This document shows positions 12,655 through 24,192 of a stretch of DNA of 64,000 nucleotides, piece by piece. The stretch's first letter is position 1. Each line of letters starts with the position of its first letter. This DNA comes from Posidonia oceanica (lineage: Eukaryota > Streptophyta > Magnoliopsida > Alismatales > Posidoniaceae): positions 31,553,001-31,617,000 of the forward strand of contig JAZBRS010000023.1 of the NCBI GenBank assembly GCA_037176725.1. The letters run 5' to 3'. A program made the translations under genes and the position numbers. The notes under the pieces were generated by a model. The model was not told the DNA's origin and did no database searches. It saw only the letters and a list, made by a program, of their open reading frames with translations.

Positions 12655-13460
12655 AAATTGCATGAAAAATATGTAGTTCTCTTTATTTGCATGTCAGTCC
12701 TTTTACTGTGCTTTCCTTCAGTAATAAATTTGATTTTGGCCCTCCAGCTTTTGATTATTGCATTTTAGTCCTACAGCTGTTTAATTTGATTTAATCCTCT
12801 AAGTTTGCCATATAAAATTGCATTTTAGGTCCTTATTGTTTTCTGTAATTGCCATTTAGTCCTCTGTCCTGTTAACTTAGCTTTTATTTTCCAATTTTTG
12901 CTTACTGCATTGCATTATTTCCCCCCTGTTTTCTGATTTTTGCATATAGGTCCTTCCTCAATGCACAGTAGTCATTTTAATGCATATTTTGCTTATAAAA
13001 TTGCATTTTTGACCCTGCATAATTTGAAAATTGCACATAGGTCCTCTGCATGCTTATAAAAATCATTTAAATGCATATTTTGCTTATAAAATTGCATTTT
13101 AGACCTTGCATGTTTGGAAAATTGCATATAGGTCCCCCATCTGCATTCCCAGACCCACTAGACCCCTGTTTTGCTGGAAAAATTGCATTTTAGGCCCTAA
13201 TGATTTCAAAATTGCATCCTAACTTGCCACATGATTTCAAAACTTGTCCTGATGCATACCCCTCTTGGAAAATTGCATTTTAAACCCTGTCTTTTGTAAA
13301 ATTGCATGCAGACCCTCCTTTTTTCAAAATCCTTGCATAAAAGCCCCAAACTTTTCAAAACCTTTGCATTTAGACCCCCATCCTTTCAAAAATTGCATTT
13401 AAATCCCCAATTTTCTGAAAAATCACCCTTAAGCCTTTTCTTGCATTCTGCATGCATTGC
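12655..13460 (+). repeat. Degenerate repeat field in the E2 LTR (TTGCAT / GGTCC motifs)
   Basis: Many diverged copies of a motif close to AAAATTGCATTTAGGTCCT occur here, often with TGCATG between them. The same field is at about 35000-35800 in the 3' LTR and 55730-56770 in the E3 LTR, so it is an old LTR component. CATGCA words match the plant RY motif bound by B3 factors; binding here is only a guess. Confidence 0.6.
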
Positions 13461-13726
13461 ACTCATGCATTCTAGTTTTTTGCATCCTTTTCACACACTT
13501 AAGTATCATTAGCTCCCATTCACAAGGGAGGACCTGTTTTGCACACCTCTAGGACCCCCTGTACACTTAGATCCATTCTTCTCCCCTGTTCTGGCCCCTC
13601 TGTCTTGAAGCTGTGATATCTTCCGATCCGGCCGTTGGATCTTCTCAAATAAGCTACCCAGACGACCCCGGCGGAGCGCTCTTCAGCATGGACCAAGCAG
13701 ATCTCAGATCAGGCCTCAGATTTTCC

Positions 13727-13734
13727 AGGTAAGT
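13727..13734 (+). other. Candidate 5' splice site inside the E2 LTR
   Basis: AG|GTAAGTCC matches the plant donor consensus. It is kept in the 3' LTR (GT at 36071) and in the diverged E3 LTR (GT at 57013), and the 150 bp before it is better conserved than the surroundings. A candidate acceptor, TTTGTGTCAG, ends at 16601 just before gag, with a counterpart near 59557 in E3. Splicing would remove the PBS and leader from a Gag mRNA. Confidence 0.5.
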
Positions 13735-14189
13735 CCTTCTGAACCCCTGCACAGCATTCATTTGCATACCATTTGCATTGCATGCATCGTTTTCGCTTTT
13801 TGTTTCCTCGAACATGTAGAATAGGACTTTCTCTTCTTATCTATCAATTCCGTTCCCCCTTTCGCGTATTCCCACGTGTTTTGTGTCGTGTTTCCCCTGG
13901 ATTCATCACTTATTGCGACTTTCTTCCACCTTTTCCACGATCCGATCGCACCGTGAGCTTTGGGCAGCGTGCGAGACACATCGTGGAGCGGTTTAGCGGG
14001 AAACAGTCACAAAGCGGTGGTAATCCCCCCACTTGCTTGTTCTCCTAGTGTAGGTCTTCACACCTACTCTGCGTGGCCCTTAAACAGTGCCTGTTCTCAC
14101 ACACACACTGTTTGCCTCCCCTTTCGCTTCTCTTGTTCTCTCTCCTTGCATTTGCATCTGCATGGTTTTGCCGAGGTTTTATTCCGCCG

Positions 14190-14590
14190 CTTTTGGCAGC
14201 GTTTTGCGTGCCCGCTTTGCTTTTGGCACTGTTTCGCGTGCCCACTTTGTTTTCGGCACCGTTTTGCGTGCCCGTTTTGTTTTTTGGCACCGTTTTGCGT
14301 GCCCGCTTTGTCTTTGGCACCGTTTTGCGTACCAGCTTTGTTTTTGGCATCGTTTTGCGTGCCCGCTTCGCTTTTTACCACCATTTCGCGTGCTCGCTTT
14401 GTTTTGGCGCCGTTTTGCGTGCCCGCTTCGCTTTTGGCACCGTTTTACGTGCCCGCTTTGCTTCTGGCACCGTTTTGCGTGCCCGCTTCGCTTTTGGCAC
14501 CGTTTTGCGTGCCCGTCTTGTTTTCTTGCACCATTTTGCGTGCCACTCTCGTTTCTTGCATTGTTTCGCGTGCTTTACGCCGTTTTCTCT
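14190..14590 (+). repeat. LTR minisatellite, about 30-bp units
   Basis: Tandem units close to CGTTTTGCGTGCCCGCTTTG plus CTTTTGGCAC, about 13 copies. Matching arrays are at 36530-36945 in the 3' LTR and, with more drift, 57420-57770 in the E3 LTR. The period is a multiple of three, so every frame stays open; the long apparent ORFs here are by-products. Confidence 0.85.
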
Positions 14591-15234
14591 TGCATGTCGC
14601 CTGCATTGCTTGGTTTTATCGTCGTTTTGCTTTCTCGTTTGCATTTGCATATAGGGCAGTGATGCTTACTGCCTGGAGTTCTCACGAGCCAGGTTTCGCC
14701 CGATTCGGAACACAGACAGCGTTGCTGAGCACTTAGACTGTACGTTTACTTTCCTGCTTTGCATCCCACCACTTAGAGCACACCTATGAACATTCATTCT
14801 GGCATTCATTGGCATTTTGGCATTTAAATCTACATTTCCCTGCGTATGCGAGCGTAAGCCTAGAAAGACCGATTCTCGGGCGTGTCGGGGGTGCCTAACA
14901 CCTTCCCCGCGCGTAACAGGAGTCCTTGCCCAGTCTTTTGGCCTGTAATGACCATATCGCCCTTATCCTAGGCATGAGTCATCTCATTTGCATGTATTTG
15001 CATTTGTTTCCCTTTGCATTGCTTTGCTTTGCATTTCTTGCCTGGTTTTGCACGTTAATTCACGCATTTCCCTTGGTTTTCCTTGTCTCCTGATAATAGA
15101 CACGGTGGCGACTCTGAATTGTCTTATCTTCTTCTTTTCTTACCTTTTCTCCTCTGTTTTAAGTGTTTTCGAGTTGAGCCCCCCTCCTCAGACATCGCCA
15201 CTAATAGTAAGCCTGATTCTGATTGGGATTACTA

Positions 15235-15620
15235 CAGTGGCGACTCCGCTGGGGATGCTAGACTCCGGCTTTCGCCTTTGCTTTCGCTCGCTTGCTTTGC
15301 ATCTTTGTTTGCCTTTGTGCCTTTGTCTGCCTTGTCTGTTTGCTTGTCTGCTTGTGTCGGCTCCCAGCGAGTCGCACAGTGGCGACTCTGCTGGGGTTGC
15401 TAGACTCCGGCTTTCGCTTTTGCTTTCGCTCGCTTGCTTTGCATCTTCGGTTGCCTTTGTGCCTTTGTCTGCCTTGTCTGTTTGCTTGTTTGTCATGTTT
15501 TCGCTTTTGCTCGCTTGGGATTTGCTTTCTTTGTTTGCTTTAGTGCCTCCTTTGCCTGTTTTGTTCGCTTTTCTGTGCAAACTCTTGGCGAGTCGCCTCA
15601 TGGCTACTCTGCTTAGGTTT
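15235..15620 (+). repeat. Tandem duplication that carries the PBS
   Basis: The block starting CAGTGGCGACTC at 15235 is repeated with a 142-bp period: PBS-like sequence at 15238 and again at 15380 (TGGCGACTCTGCTGGGG), each followed by the same CTAGACTCCGGCTTTCGC and Cys/Leu-coding pyrimidine tract. A third, eroded copy (TGGCTACTCTGCTTAGG) is at about 15601. E3 has one intact PBS and one eroded copy. Confidence 0.85.
15238..15255 (+). promoter_or_regulatory. E2 primer binding site
   Basis: TGGCGACTCCGCTGGGGA starts one base after the LTR-terminal CA. Its complement ends in CCA like a tRNA 3' end. Ogre-type elements are reported to use a tRNA-Arg; I cannot confirm the tRNA from the sequence alone. 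E3 has the same site at 58407 with one change. Confidence 0.8.
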
Positions 15621-16785
15621 TGCACCTCCTTTGCCTCGGTTTGCGCTCTGTTTTGCTTTGCTTTACCTCGGTTGCTTGTTTATTTACTTATTTCTTTGCT
15701 TCTGCTCTTACTTGCTTTACAGCTTACCTGTCTTTATTTTCTTTATCCTGCTTGCTTGTTATTGCTTCATTTCCTGCAATGCATGTCTACATACTTGTTT
15801 GGCAACAATGCATGCTTTTTGAATGCTGAATGCTTTCCTTACACATTCGCTATGTCACTACGCATGCACATGCCTTGCATATATGCCTTTTGACATGATG
15901 AATGCTTTTTCTTCACTATCATGCTCACGAACACTCGCACATGCCATGCACTTGTCTTTTGCCATGTTGTATGTTGTTTGCCTACCATATTTGACTGATT
16001 TTCTTCCCTTTCGCACATGTCATGCCTAGGATAGTAGAGACTTGTTTGCTCTCCCCATGGTTAACTAAAAATGGCAAGTAAAAGGAACTTCTAGGAGTAA
16101 CTAGAGACTTCAAACAATCCTTCACCCCCTTGGGTTAATAAAATGCGCAAGATAAAAGACTTTAATCATTTGCATAAGCATCATATAGGGCATGCATCTT
16201 CTCATCTGAGTCCACCTATTAGTTTGCGAAGGATAGTCCCGACCTCTTGTTCCACTGCTTTGGGCATGGCACAAGTCAGTCGGTCTGTCCCCCCTTTGTT
16301 CAGGGGTCGTGTCGGTGTTAGTAGAGGGTACCACCCACGCTTTGGCGGGGTAGAGGCCACCAACGCACCACCCTGTCATTACCTGAGCTCTAGGCCAGGA
16401 GTTAGGCAGGGAACCCACTTTTCTGACCTGAGTCGGTGACCCGTACACCCAGGGATACCTGAAGTAGATCACCCGCTAAGATACACTAGTTAGGTAAGGG
16501 GGGCATATTAGAAAGCATACATATCATTCATGCCATTTAACTTAACTCATTTGCATCCATCTTTTCAGTTTCTAACCCCAGTTTCCTTCTGTTTGTGTCA
16601 GCGGTGATCGGTAAGCGAGTTCCCCTTGCTAGAGCTTGAGTACCGACCCTTGTTGACACCCCTGTTGCGACCTTATTCGCGACCATTCCCTTTCTGAGCT
16701 ATCCGCCTTTGCGACGATAGCTCCTATTAGGAATCACCGTTTGCACGCCCGTCGTAGCCCTATTCTCACGCGCTCTAGGTCAGCA
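15621..16785 (+). other. E2 5' leader
   Basis: Pyrimidine-rich to about 16020, then a block (16130-16480) well conserved with E3 (59090-59450), including CCTATTAGTTTGCGAAGGAT and GCCACCAACGCACC. No Ogre-type upstream ORF is supported. The conserved block is a candidate for packaging or dimerisation signals. Confidence 0.55.
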
Positions 16786-19700
16786 ATGGCCCAGTACGTC
16801 AGTGAGCCTCTTTTTACTCCTATCACGGAGGGTGTTTCCATTCCGGCCCCTTCGGTCGCTCCTTCTGTCCCTTTTGTTCCCCCTCCGACGCCAGGGTTTC
16901 CTCCCCTGACGTCTCTAGGATCTCAGTATATCCCGGGACAGTGGCAAGCATCTCTTCCTCAGGATCCGGTCGCCGAGTCTATCTTGATGACCGTTACTCG
17001 CGCTGCGGAGACGCCACTGCCCCTTCCGTCCCAGGGATACGTCGCCTTTGACATCCCTCCTACCGCTGCTGCGACTTTTACTGTAGAACCTTTCCCTCCC
17101 GGACAGTCTCTGTCCGTGCCATTTGCCTCTCAACCTTTGCCGGCATTGCACTTCAGCGTCCCCACTGGCGAGATGCCTGAGGTGCAGTACCAGCACCTGA
17201 TGGAGCTTGCCCAGTGGCTCCAGGGTATGGCTTTATCGGTTCGTCCTTCTTGTGCTCCTCTCGTCCCTGAGGTTCCTTTGAGGCCAGTCCCGGCATTTCA
17301 TGCACCTACCTCCACACCTCCGCCTCGACCATCGTCTCAACTGCTCATGGTTCCGACGATGGGGGCCCATTTACCGCCTCCTGCTGCACAACACCTAGCA
17401 CAGCATGCTCCTCTTCCCCCTAGTGGTCAGTCCTTTGGACCGGCTGGAGCCCAGTACCTCACTGGCTCGCTGTCTGGCACCCCGCCTATGCAGCAACTGG
17501 TGCTCCGTCATCCTACCCCTATCACAGCACAGCATGGCATTTACTCTTCTCCTTTGCATCAAGCCCAGCATCCTGCATCTCCTGCATACACAGTTCCCCA
17601 GCACGGATACGCCGGCCATCCCGTTGCTCCACCAGGCGACGCTATGGTAGATCCGGAGGAGCACTTAGGTGCGACCCATTCGGCGTATGTGCTCACTACC
17701 CCTGCTGATCCCTCCCCTATAACAGCAACTCCAGACCCCATCAACAACCGGATGGACGTCCTGGAGAAGGCACAACGACTAGTGCAGGGTACTGAGCACC
17801 AGACCTACCAATTTCGGGACCTCTGCTGCTTTCCAGAGGCGGTACTCCCTCCGAAGTTCAAAATCCCGGACTTCGAGAAATACAATGGTAGGGGCTGCCC
17901 CGTGGCACACCTGAAGGCGTATTGCGGTGATCTCGCTCAGCTTCAGGCTGACGAGAGGTTGCTGATCCGCCTGTTCCAGAAGAGTTTGACCGGGCCGGCA
18001 CTCAAGTGTTTCACATCGCTTGATATGTCAGCCATCAAGACTTGGAACGACATCAGTCAGGCGTTCCTGGAACAATACTCCTTCAACCTCGATCTGGTCC
18101 CAAAGCAGGCGGACTTGATCGCAATCAAGCAGAATTTCGGCGAGCCGTTCGAGGAGTACGTCGGCCGCTGGCGCGCCCTTGCCTCTCAGGTTCGAGATAG
18201 ACCCTCTGACGAGGAGTCTATTGAGATCGTCATCAAAGGGGCGCAGCCATCTCTTGGAGCTCTGCTTAGCATCCAACCAGTCACTACTTTTGCAGCACTC
18301 ATCAGAGCTGGAGCGCGCGTGGAGAGTTCTTTGCGGAGTGGCAACTTCCCGGCTCTCTCTGCGTTCGCTAAGCAGGCCGCGATCAGTAGTAACAGTGCCA
18401 ACAGCAGTGCCTCCAATAACAACAGCGGCAGCAGCATCAACCGCTTGAAGAGGAAGGACTCACCGAAAACCGCTGTTGCATTCATCGACTCCCCTGCTGT
18501 GCCTGTTCGCTTGCCATCCCGGCCTGCCCCAGCTCAGATGGTGTACGCTCCTGCACCTAGGAATCCACCCACACCACAAATCCCAACCACCGCTAGACCG
18601 GTCTACCCTGCCGCACCGGTTCAGCAAGGCTCATACCAGAGGCAAAGAAGGCCACCCACTGAGAAACGGAAATTCGCCCCACTGGTGGAACCGCTTACGG
18701 TCATCTTGCCAAAGGTTGCATCGCTCCTAAAGTTCCCGGAGGTTCGTCCGCCCCCAAGTCCATTGCCGCATTGGTTTAGGGCAAACCTCTTCTGCAATTT
18801 CCATCGAAGTGCTAGGCATTCGACGGACAATTGCTTCTCCTTGCGGAACGCTATTCAGGATTTAATCGAATCGGGGACGATTGTGATTGACACGCACGAG
18901 ACATCCACTCAAGCACACACACATGCATCTGCACATTCAGCTGTTCCCCCTCATTCTGGCATCATCCACCAACCCTTACCGGAGCACTCTAATCCAGGAG
19001 GGACGGGAACCTTAGGCATCCACTCTGTCTTCCCTTTTGGGCCTACTACCTCTGTAGTAGACCCTTCTGATCTTATCTCTGTTATTTCTGAGCCTTTCCC
19101 TGTAAATCTCTATCTTGCGGCAGTTGTCGGCTCCGAGTCGGGAATTCACATGATCCGACTGCGTGCCAGGCCGGAGCGCCCCTTCGCGCCCCCCACTGTG
19201 CTTCCTCAGGCTCAATCCTCTGTACACCTTCTAGCTAGGGCCCAGCCTAGATCCCTTGTCCACCTCTTAAGGCGACCTCAGCTAGAATTCCCTGTACACC
19301 TCCTAGGCAGACCTCAACCTGCCCCAGCCTTCCCACCCCAACAACCATACCCTCTAGGTAGACCTCAATACCCAGTAGGTCCCCCTGTAACCCCTCCTGT
19401 GCTCGCAGCACGTGCTCTAGTGGTTATTGATTTAACCTTGGACACCCATCGCGTCCCTTACAGCTACGCCACAGAAATGTGTGCGGAAGTAACGCGATCG
19501 GGGAGGGTCTACAGGCCCCCAGCACCGGCAATTAGGCCAAATCACCCTAAACCTACTATGCCCCCACCCTCCAACCAACCCGTAGTGGATCCAACCTCAA
19601 ACCAACTTGTAGCAAGCCAAACCCTTGACCAGCCTGTAGCGGCCCAACTTCCTGCTACTACCCCCTTAGAGCTTGCCAAAACAACCCTTCCTGTTGCCAA

Positions 19701-19821
19701 AAAGAACCAACCCAAGGCAGACATAACCTCCCAACTTAAGAAGGTCAAAGCTGACATTTCCATTTGGGACCTAATCCACACCTCTGCCGAACACCACGAG
19801 GCTTTTCTTCGCGTGTTCTAG
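16786..19821 (+). pseudogene. gag: E2 gag
   Basis: About 1010 codons from ATG at 16786 (MAQYVSEP). I chose this start because E3 also begins MAQ at the matching place, although the frame is open further upstream. A long Pro-rich N-terminal part (residues 1-320) precedes the retrotransposon gag domain (about 340-530; FRDLCCFPEAVLPPKFKIPD, WNDISQAFLEQY, EYVGRWRALASQV). A CX2HX4HX4C knuckle (CNFHRSARHSTDNC) is at about residue 670. Repeated VHLL-RPQ units lie near residues 810-850. It closes at TAG 19819-19821 in a place where E3 has a Gln codon, and a second TAG follows at 19834-19836. Gag and protease share the frame. Confidence 0.88.
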
Positions 19822-20961
19822 GCTGCCCGGGTGTCCTAGTCTATTGAGCCTTCAGCCTTGGAGAGCATGGTAGGGATGATTGCGGAGCCCCAGGTCATCT
19901 CTTTTATAAGTGATGAACTACCTCCGGCAGGGATTAATCATAATCAACCTCTGTTCGTCATGGTTCAGTTCAAAAACTTTCGCATCCCCCTAACGCTGGT
20001 TAATAATGGGTCAGGCCTTAACGTCTGCCCCTTGCGTACTGCAACCAAGCTCGGATTCAAAGCCGAGGACATCACGCCAGCCGTGAAGGGAATGACAGCT
20101 TTTGACAACACCCACCATGACGCTCTAGGGTTCCTGATTATTCCTCTTGCTATCAGCCCGGTCGTCTTCGATGTAGAATTCTATATCGTCGACTTGAAGC
20201 CGAATTTCAATCTTCTGCTTGGGCACCCTTGGCTCCACAAGCATCAGGTCCTTCCTTCGACCCTCCATCGGATGATAAAGTACCGTCGCGGCGATGATGT
20301 CATTGTCGTCATGGCAGAGAACTTTGAGAAGGAGTGGATCGAAGCAGTCTCCCCCGTGTCTTCACAAGCTATCCCGTTTGACCTCGAGACTTCTGAAGCT
20401 CTATATCGTGTTAATCGGTGCGAGCCGGTTAACTTCATTCCTGATCTTGAACGTGTCAACTCCTTGGCCGTTCACAGCAACCCCTTCCGAATGGTCGAGA
20501 ATGTATGTCACAGGTGGGGTTACATAAAGGGTACACCGCTCGGACGTCACGGCCAGGGGATCGTAGAGCCGATCGCAGTAGTGGAGCGGAGGAAATCTGA
20601 AGGCCTCGGTTACAAACCCAAGCTCAACGAAGATCACTGCCTTCAGCTCAACGATCAAGAGCCAGCCATCCCCAGAGATCTCACTAACTTCACCAGTGCA
20701 GGGGTTCTGGGATCGACTAATGATCAAGCCGCGGTGCCGATAGAAGACTGGGTCTGCATTGAGGACTACTACTCGGATGAGGAGCAGTCTGGCACAGTAG
20801 AGGTAGTCCCAACTGGCAGCAAGGCAATGATCAGCACGGAGGCACCACAGTCAGCATGTTTAGCTCTCCCTCTAGCAGATACAGCAGACAGCTCAGCAGG
20901 CTCTGTGGCAGAACTGGCAAGCTCTCACACTTTTGCAGCCACATCCGCATTACAAGTATAG
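19822..20961 (+). pseudogene. E2 protease-like domain and G-patch
   Basis: In frame with gag. The segment from 19858 holds a retropepsin-like fold with LLLGHPWLHKH near residue 120, but the active-site loop reads N-N-G-S at residues 49-52. E3 reads D-N-G-S there, which is usual in this lineage, so E2 has lost the catalytic Asp by one G-to-A change. A G-patch (WGYIKGTPLGRHGQG) follows at about residue 218. The tail has an acidic WVCIEDYYSDEEQS block that E3 repeats. It ends in TAG at 20959-20961; the frame continues. Confidence 0.82.
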
Positions 20962-22386
20962 GCAGCAGCGGTACAGGAGTCAGGGATACTCCTTCTGGCA
21001 GAATCATGCAGGCTACCTGCGGTCGCAGTCGCACCAGTGCCACTGTCACTCTCTCTGGAGGGACAGTCGATCAATTTAGTCAGCAGCATGACTCAGCCTA
21101 CTCCAGCAGCCGCATCACTAGGAGTGCAGTTGGCGCAGTCTGCTTCGCATCTTCCTGACGCAAAGCAACAACTCTCATGGCAGGCCCCCATGGCATCAGA
21201 AGCTGCACTCTCACAGTCACAACCCGGTGCAAAGAACCAACTGAGCACCATAGTCTCCCGGCCCTTGAGCCCTCAGAAGAGCACCTTTGCCTGCCTTCCA
21301 CCTGCAATAATGACTCTGGCAGCATACCCATCTGTGGCCCCGCTGACCAGTCTGTTTGGATCTCCCACGCCAAAGCTGCCATTATCAGGCACGCGCATGA
21401 GCCAGATCATGCAAATTCCAAGGGCAGCGATCTGTCTTGCAGTCGGGCCAGCGCCGCAGTCCCCCGGCGCTTACTACGTCGACTCACCCTCCGACGAGGA
21501 GGAAGGAGTGGCGATAGAAGTCCAGGTCGATTCATGGATGTCTGACTTAGAACTACTTTATCAAGAACAAATCAAGTCGATAGCAGAAGACCTAGCAGAG
21601 TATCGAGTCGCAGAAAGGAAAGGGAAAGTCGTGGTTACGGACCCTCCTCTGCAAGAAGACCATGCCTCTATCATGGCCTTAGAAGAAGGCTCAGCAGCAC
21701 TGGACTCCCCTAGACCAGATGAACTCATCACTCTCCGACCAGAAGGCGGGTCTAGGTGGTTTGTGCAATACATGCCTCACTGGGGCAGCATAGCGAGCGG
21801 CAATGCCCAGATCAGCCGCCAGTCCGGCATACCCTCCACAAGCACACTAGAAGACTCAGAGGAGGAAGCACTAGCAATCCATGCAGCTGCGGTAACAGAG
21901 CAGAAAGCAGAATCAGTAGCAGAGTTGTTAGCAGCCTCAGTAGCAGGGCCATCAGCGGTATCAGCGGCAGAATCAGTAAGGCCTTCAGCAGTATCAGTGG
22001 AGCACTCAGCAGAATCAGTCAGGCCAGAGCAAACAGTAGAAGGAGTTGCTGGGACGGAGGTCGTGCACCGAGGCTACAAGAATACTCGAGTGAGCGTGAC
22101 CATCCTGAAGTGTCACCAGGGCCAAGCAGCGGAACATATACACTCTTTCGACATCACAAATCCTTCTTTTGAGAAAGAGATCCTCTCGAAACTTATTGCT
22201 TATGGAGAGGAGGACGATACGGGCATGGATGAGATTGACGAACCGTTGCCTGAGTTTCGGCCCTATGACGACGACCCAGAAGGCCCCAACCTCCATGTTG
22301 AAGAAGAAACAGAGGTTGTCAACATCGGCACAGCTGAGGAAGTCAGAGAAGTTCGTATCAGTGCTCAGCTGTCCTCCCAGGCTTGA
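20962..22386 (+). pseudogene. E2 linker between G-patch and RT
   Basis: In frame with the protease and RT. The protein is Ala/Ser/Glu-rich with repeated AESV-type units (about 21890-22040) and an acidic end (DDTGMDEIDEPLPEF). It has no domain I recognise. A TGA at 22384-22386 stands just before TEFIAFLKEYADIFAW, a position where CGA (Arg) is the simplest ancestor. There is no clear intron between protease and RT, unlike reports for pea Ogre. Confidence 0.7.
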
Positions 22387-24192
22387 ACAGAGTTCATCGC
22401 ATTTTTGAAAGAATATGCGGATATCTTCGCCTGGAGTTACGAGGATATGGTCGGCCTTGACATAGAGATAGTGGTGCATAATCTGCCCTTAAACCCGGAT
22501 GCCAAGCCAGTGAAGCAGAAACTAAGAAGATGGCGATCGCAGTGGCTGCTCATGATCAAAGAAGAGATAATGAAGCAGCTCAGAGTCAACTTTCTGAAGG
22601 TCGTTCGTTATCCTGAGTGGCTGGCAAACATTGTACCTGTGCCCAAGAAAGATGGTCGAGTTCGGATCTGCATCGACTATAGGGACCTGAACAAGGCGAG
22701 TCCCAAGGACGACTTCCCCTTACCTCACATAGACGTCGTAGTCGACAATACAGCGGGCCACAAGATGCTCTCCTTCATGGACGGCTTTTCTGGATATAAT
22801 CAAGTTAAAATGGCAGAAGAAGACATGAAAAAGACTTCATTCATCACCCCTTGGGGAGTCTTCTGCTACCAAGTCATGCCGTTCGGTCTGAAGAATGCTG
22901 GTGCGACCTATCAGAGGGCCATGACTGCGCTGTTCCACGACCTCATGCACCAAAAAGTAGAGGTCTACGTAGACGACATGGTTGCTAAAACCAGAGAGCC
23001 TGAAGACCATCTTGCCTGTCTAAAAAAGCTCTTTGACCGTCTACGGAAGTACAAATTGCGCCTGAATCCCAAGAAGTGTGTATTCGGGGTGTCCTCTGGC
23101 AAGCGGCTCGGCTACATTGTTAGCCAAAGGGGGATTGAGGTGGACCCGATGAAAGCAAAAGCCATCGTGGACATGCCACCCCCCAGAACTGAAAAGGAGG
23201 TCAGAAGTCTGCTTGGGCGTTTACAGTATATCAGTCGCTTTATTGCACAGCTTACGCCCATCTGTGAACCCATATGCAAGCTCCTGAAGAAGAATGTGCA
23301 AATCGACTGGAGCGAGGAGTGTCAGGCTGCATTTGCCAAGATCAAGCAACTGTTGATCAAGCCTCCTGTCCTGGTTCCCCCTACACCAGGGAGACCTTTG
23401 CTTCTCTACCTTTCTACCACGCAGCATTCCATGGGCGCCGTCTTGGGCCAACATGACGAATCTGGTAGAAAGGAGCGCACCATCTATTACCTGAGCAAGA
23501 AGTTTAATGAATGCGAAGCCAGGTACAGTACACTAGAGAAGACCTGCTTGTCCCTTGTTTGGGCTGCACAGAAGTTGAGGCACTACATGATGGCATACCC
23601 AGTTCAGTTCTTATGCCGACATGATCCTATCAAGTTCCTCTTTCAAAAGCCGGCCATGGTAGGCAGATGTGCTAAGTGGCAGGTGTTATTGTCTCAGTAC
23701 GACATCACCTTTGTCACACAAAAATCCATGAAGGGTCAGGCCATGGCAGACCATCTTGCTGATCTTCCTCTGCCTAAATACCAACCCCTCCAGACGCAGT
23801 TCTCTGACGAGGACATCCTCTTCGCAATGGAAGACTCTGAGGAGAAAAATCCTGAGAAACAAGAGGAATGGCAGCTCTACTTTGATGGCGCTGTCAACAA
23901 AAAGGGCCGAGGCGTAGGCGCAGTGCTGACCACGCCCCAGGGACAGATGAATCCTTTCACGAGGAAGCTGACTTTCACCTGCACAAACAATGAAGCAGAA
24001 TATGAAGCATGCATCCTAGGGTTGAAAGTCGCCCTCGAGCATAAGGCGCGGAAGCTGCATGTGCACGGTGATGCCATGCTAGTGATTTCTCAAGTGAACG
24101 GCGACTGGAGGACAAAAGATCCCAAACTTGTGCCGTATCACGAACACCTGCTGAGGCTGATGGAAGAATTTGAGAGCATCTGCTTCACATAG
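22387..24192 (+). pseudogene. E2 reverse transcriptase and two RNase H domains
   Basis: RT motifs are all present: LANIVPVPKKDGRVRICIDY, LSFMDGFSGYNQ, FCYQVMPFGLKNAGATYQRA and the catalytic YVDDM near 22966. The gypsy-type RNase H follows (LLYLSTTQHSMGAVLGQHDE to RCAKWQVLLSQYD). The second, archaeal-type RNase H starts with LYFDGAVN near 23875, has NNEAEYEACILGL near 23988 and HGDAMLV near 24064. This is the best preserved pol segment in the window. It ends at TAG 24190-24192, four codons before the last RNase H block (AYADALATLAS). Confidence 0.9.

Larger units (their letters stand above)
9378..15236 (+). repeat. E2 5' LTR
   Basis: It begins TGACACCCTATTTTGACAGG and ends GGATTACTACA, directly before the PBS. 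Zones in order: pyrimidine-rich (9780-10070), A-rich (10080-10860), GC-richer (10930-12500), a field of AAATTGCATTTTAGGTCC-like motifs (12655-13460), a conserved splice donor (13727), a minisatellite (14190-14590) and a conserved block near 14870-14935 (GGGGGTGCCTAACACCTTCC). Open frames inside are low-complexity and not conserved in the E3 LTR. Confidence 0.92.

Noticed and set aside
14045..14740. Long overlapping open frames in several frames of the LTR (and again at 36250-37110 and 57170-57920)
   Set aside because: They follow from the 30-bp minisatellite, whose period is a multiple of three. Composition is extreme and all frames look alike.
14988..15893. A 300-codon Cys/Leu-rich open frame over the LTR end, PBS and leader
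   Set aside because: It crosses the LTR border, is made of pyrimidine repeats and has no counterpart in E3.
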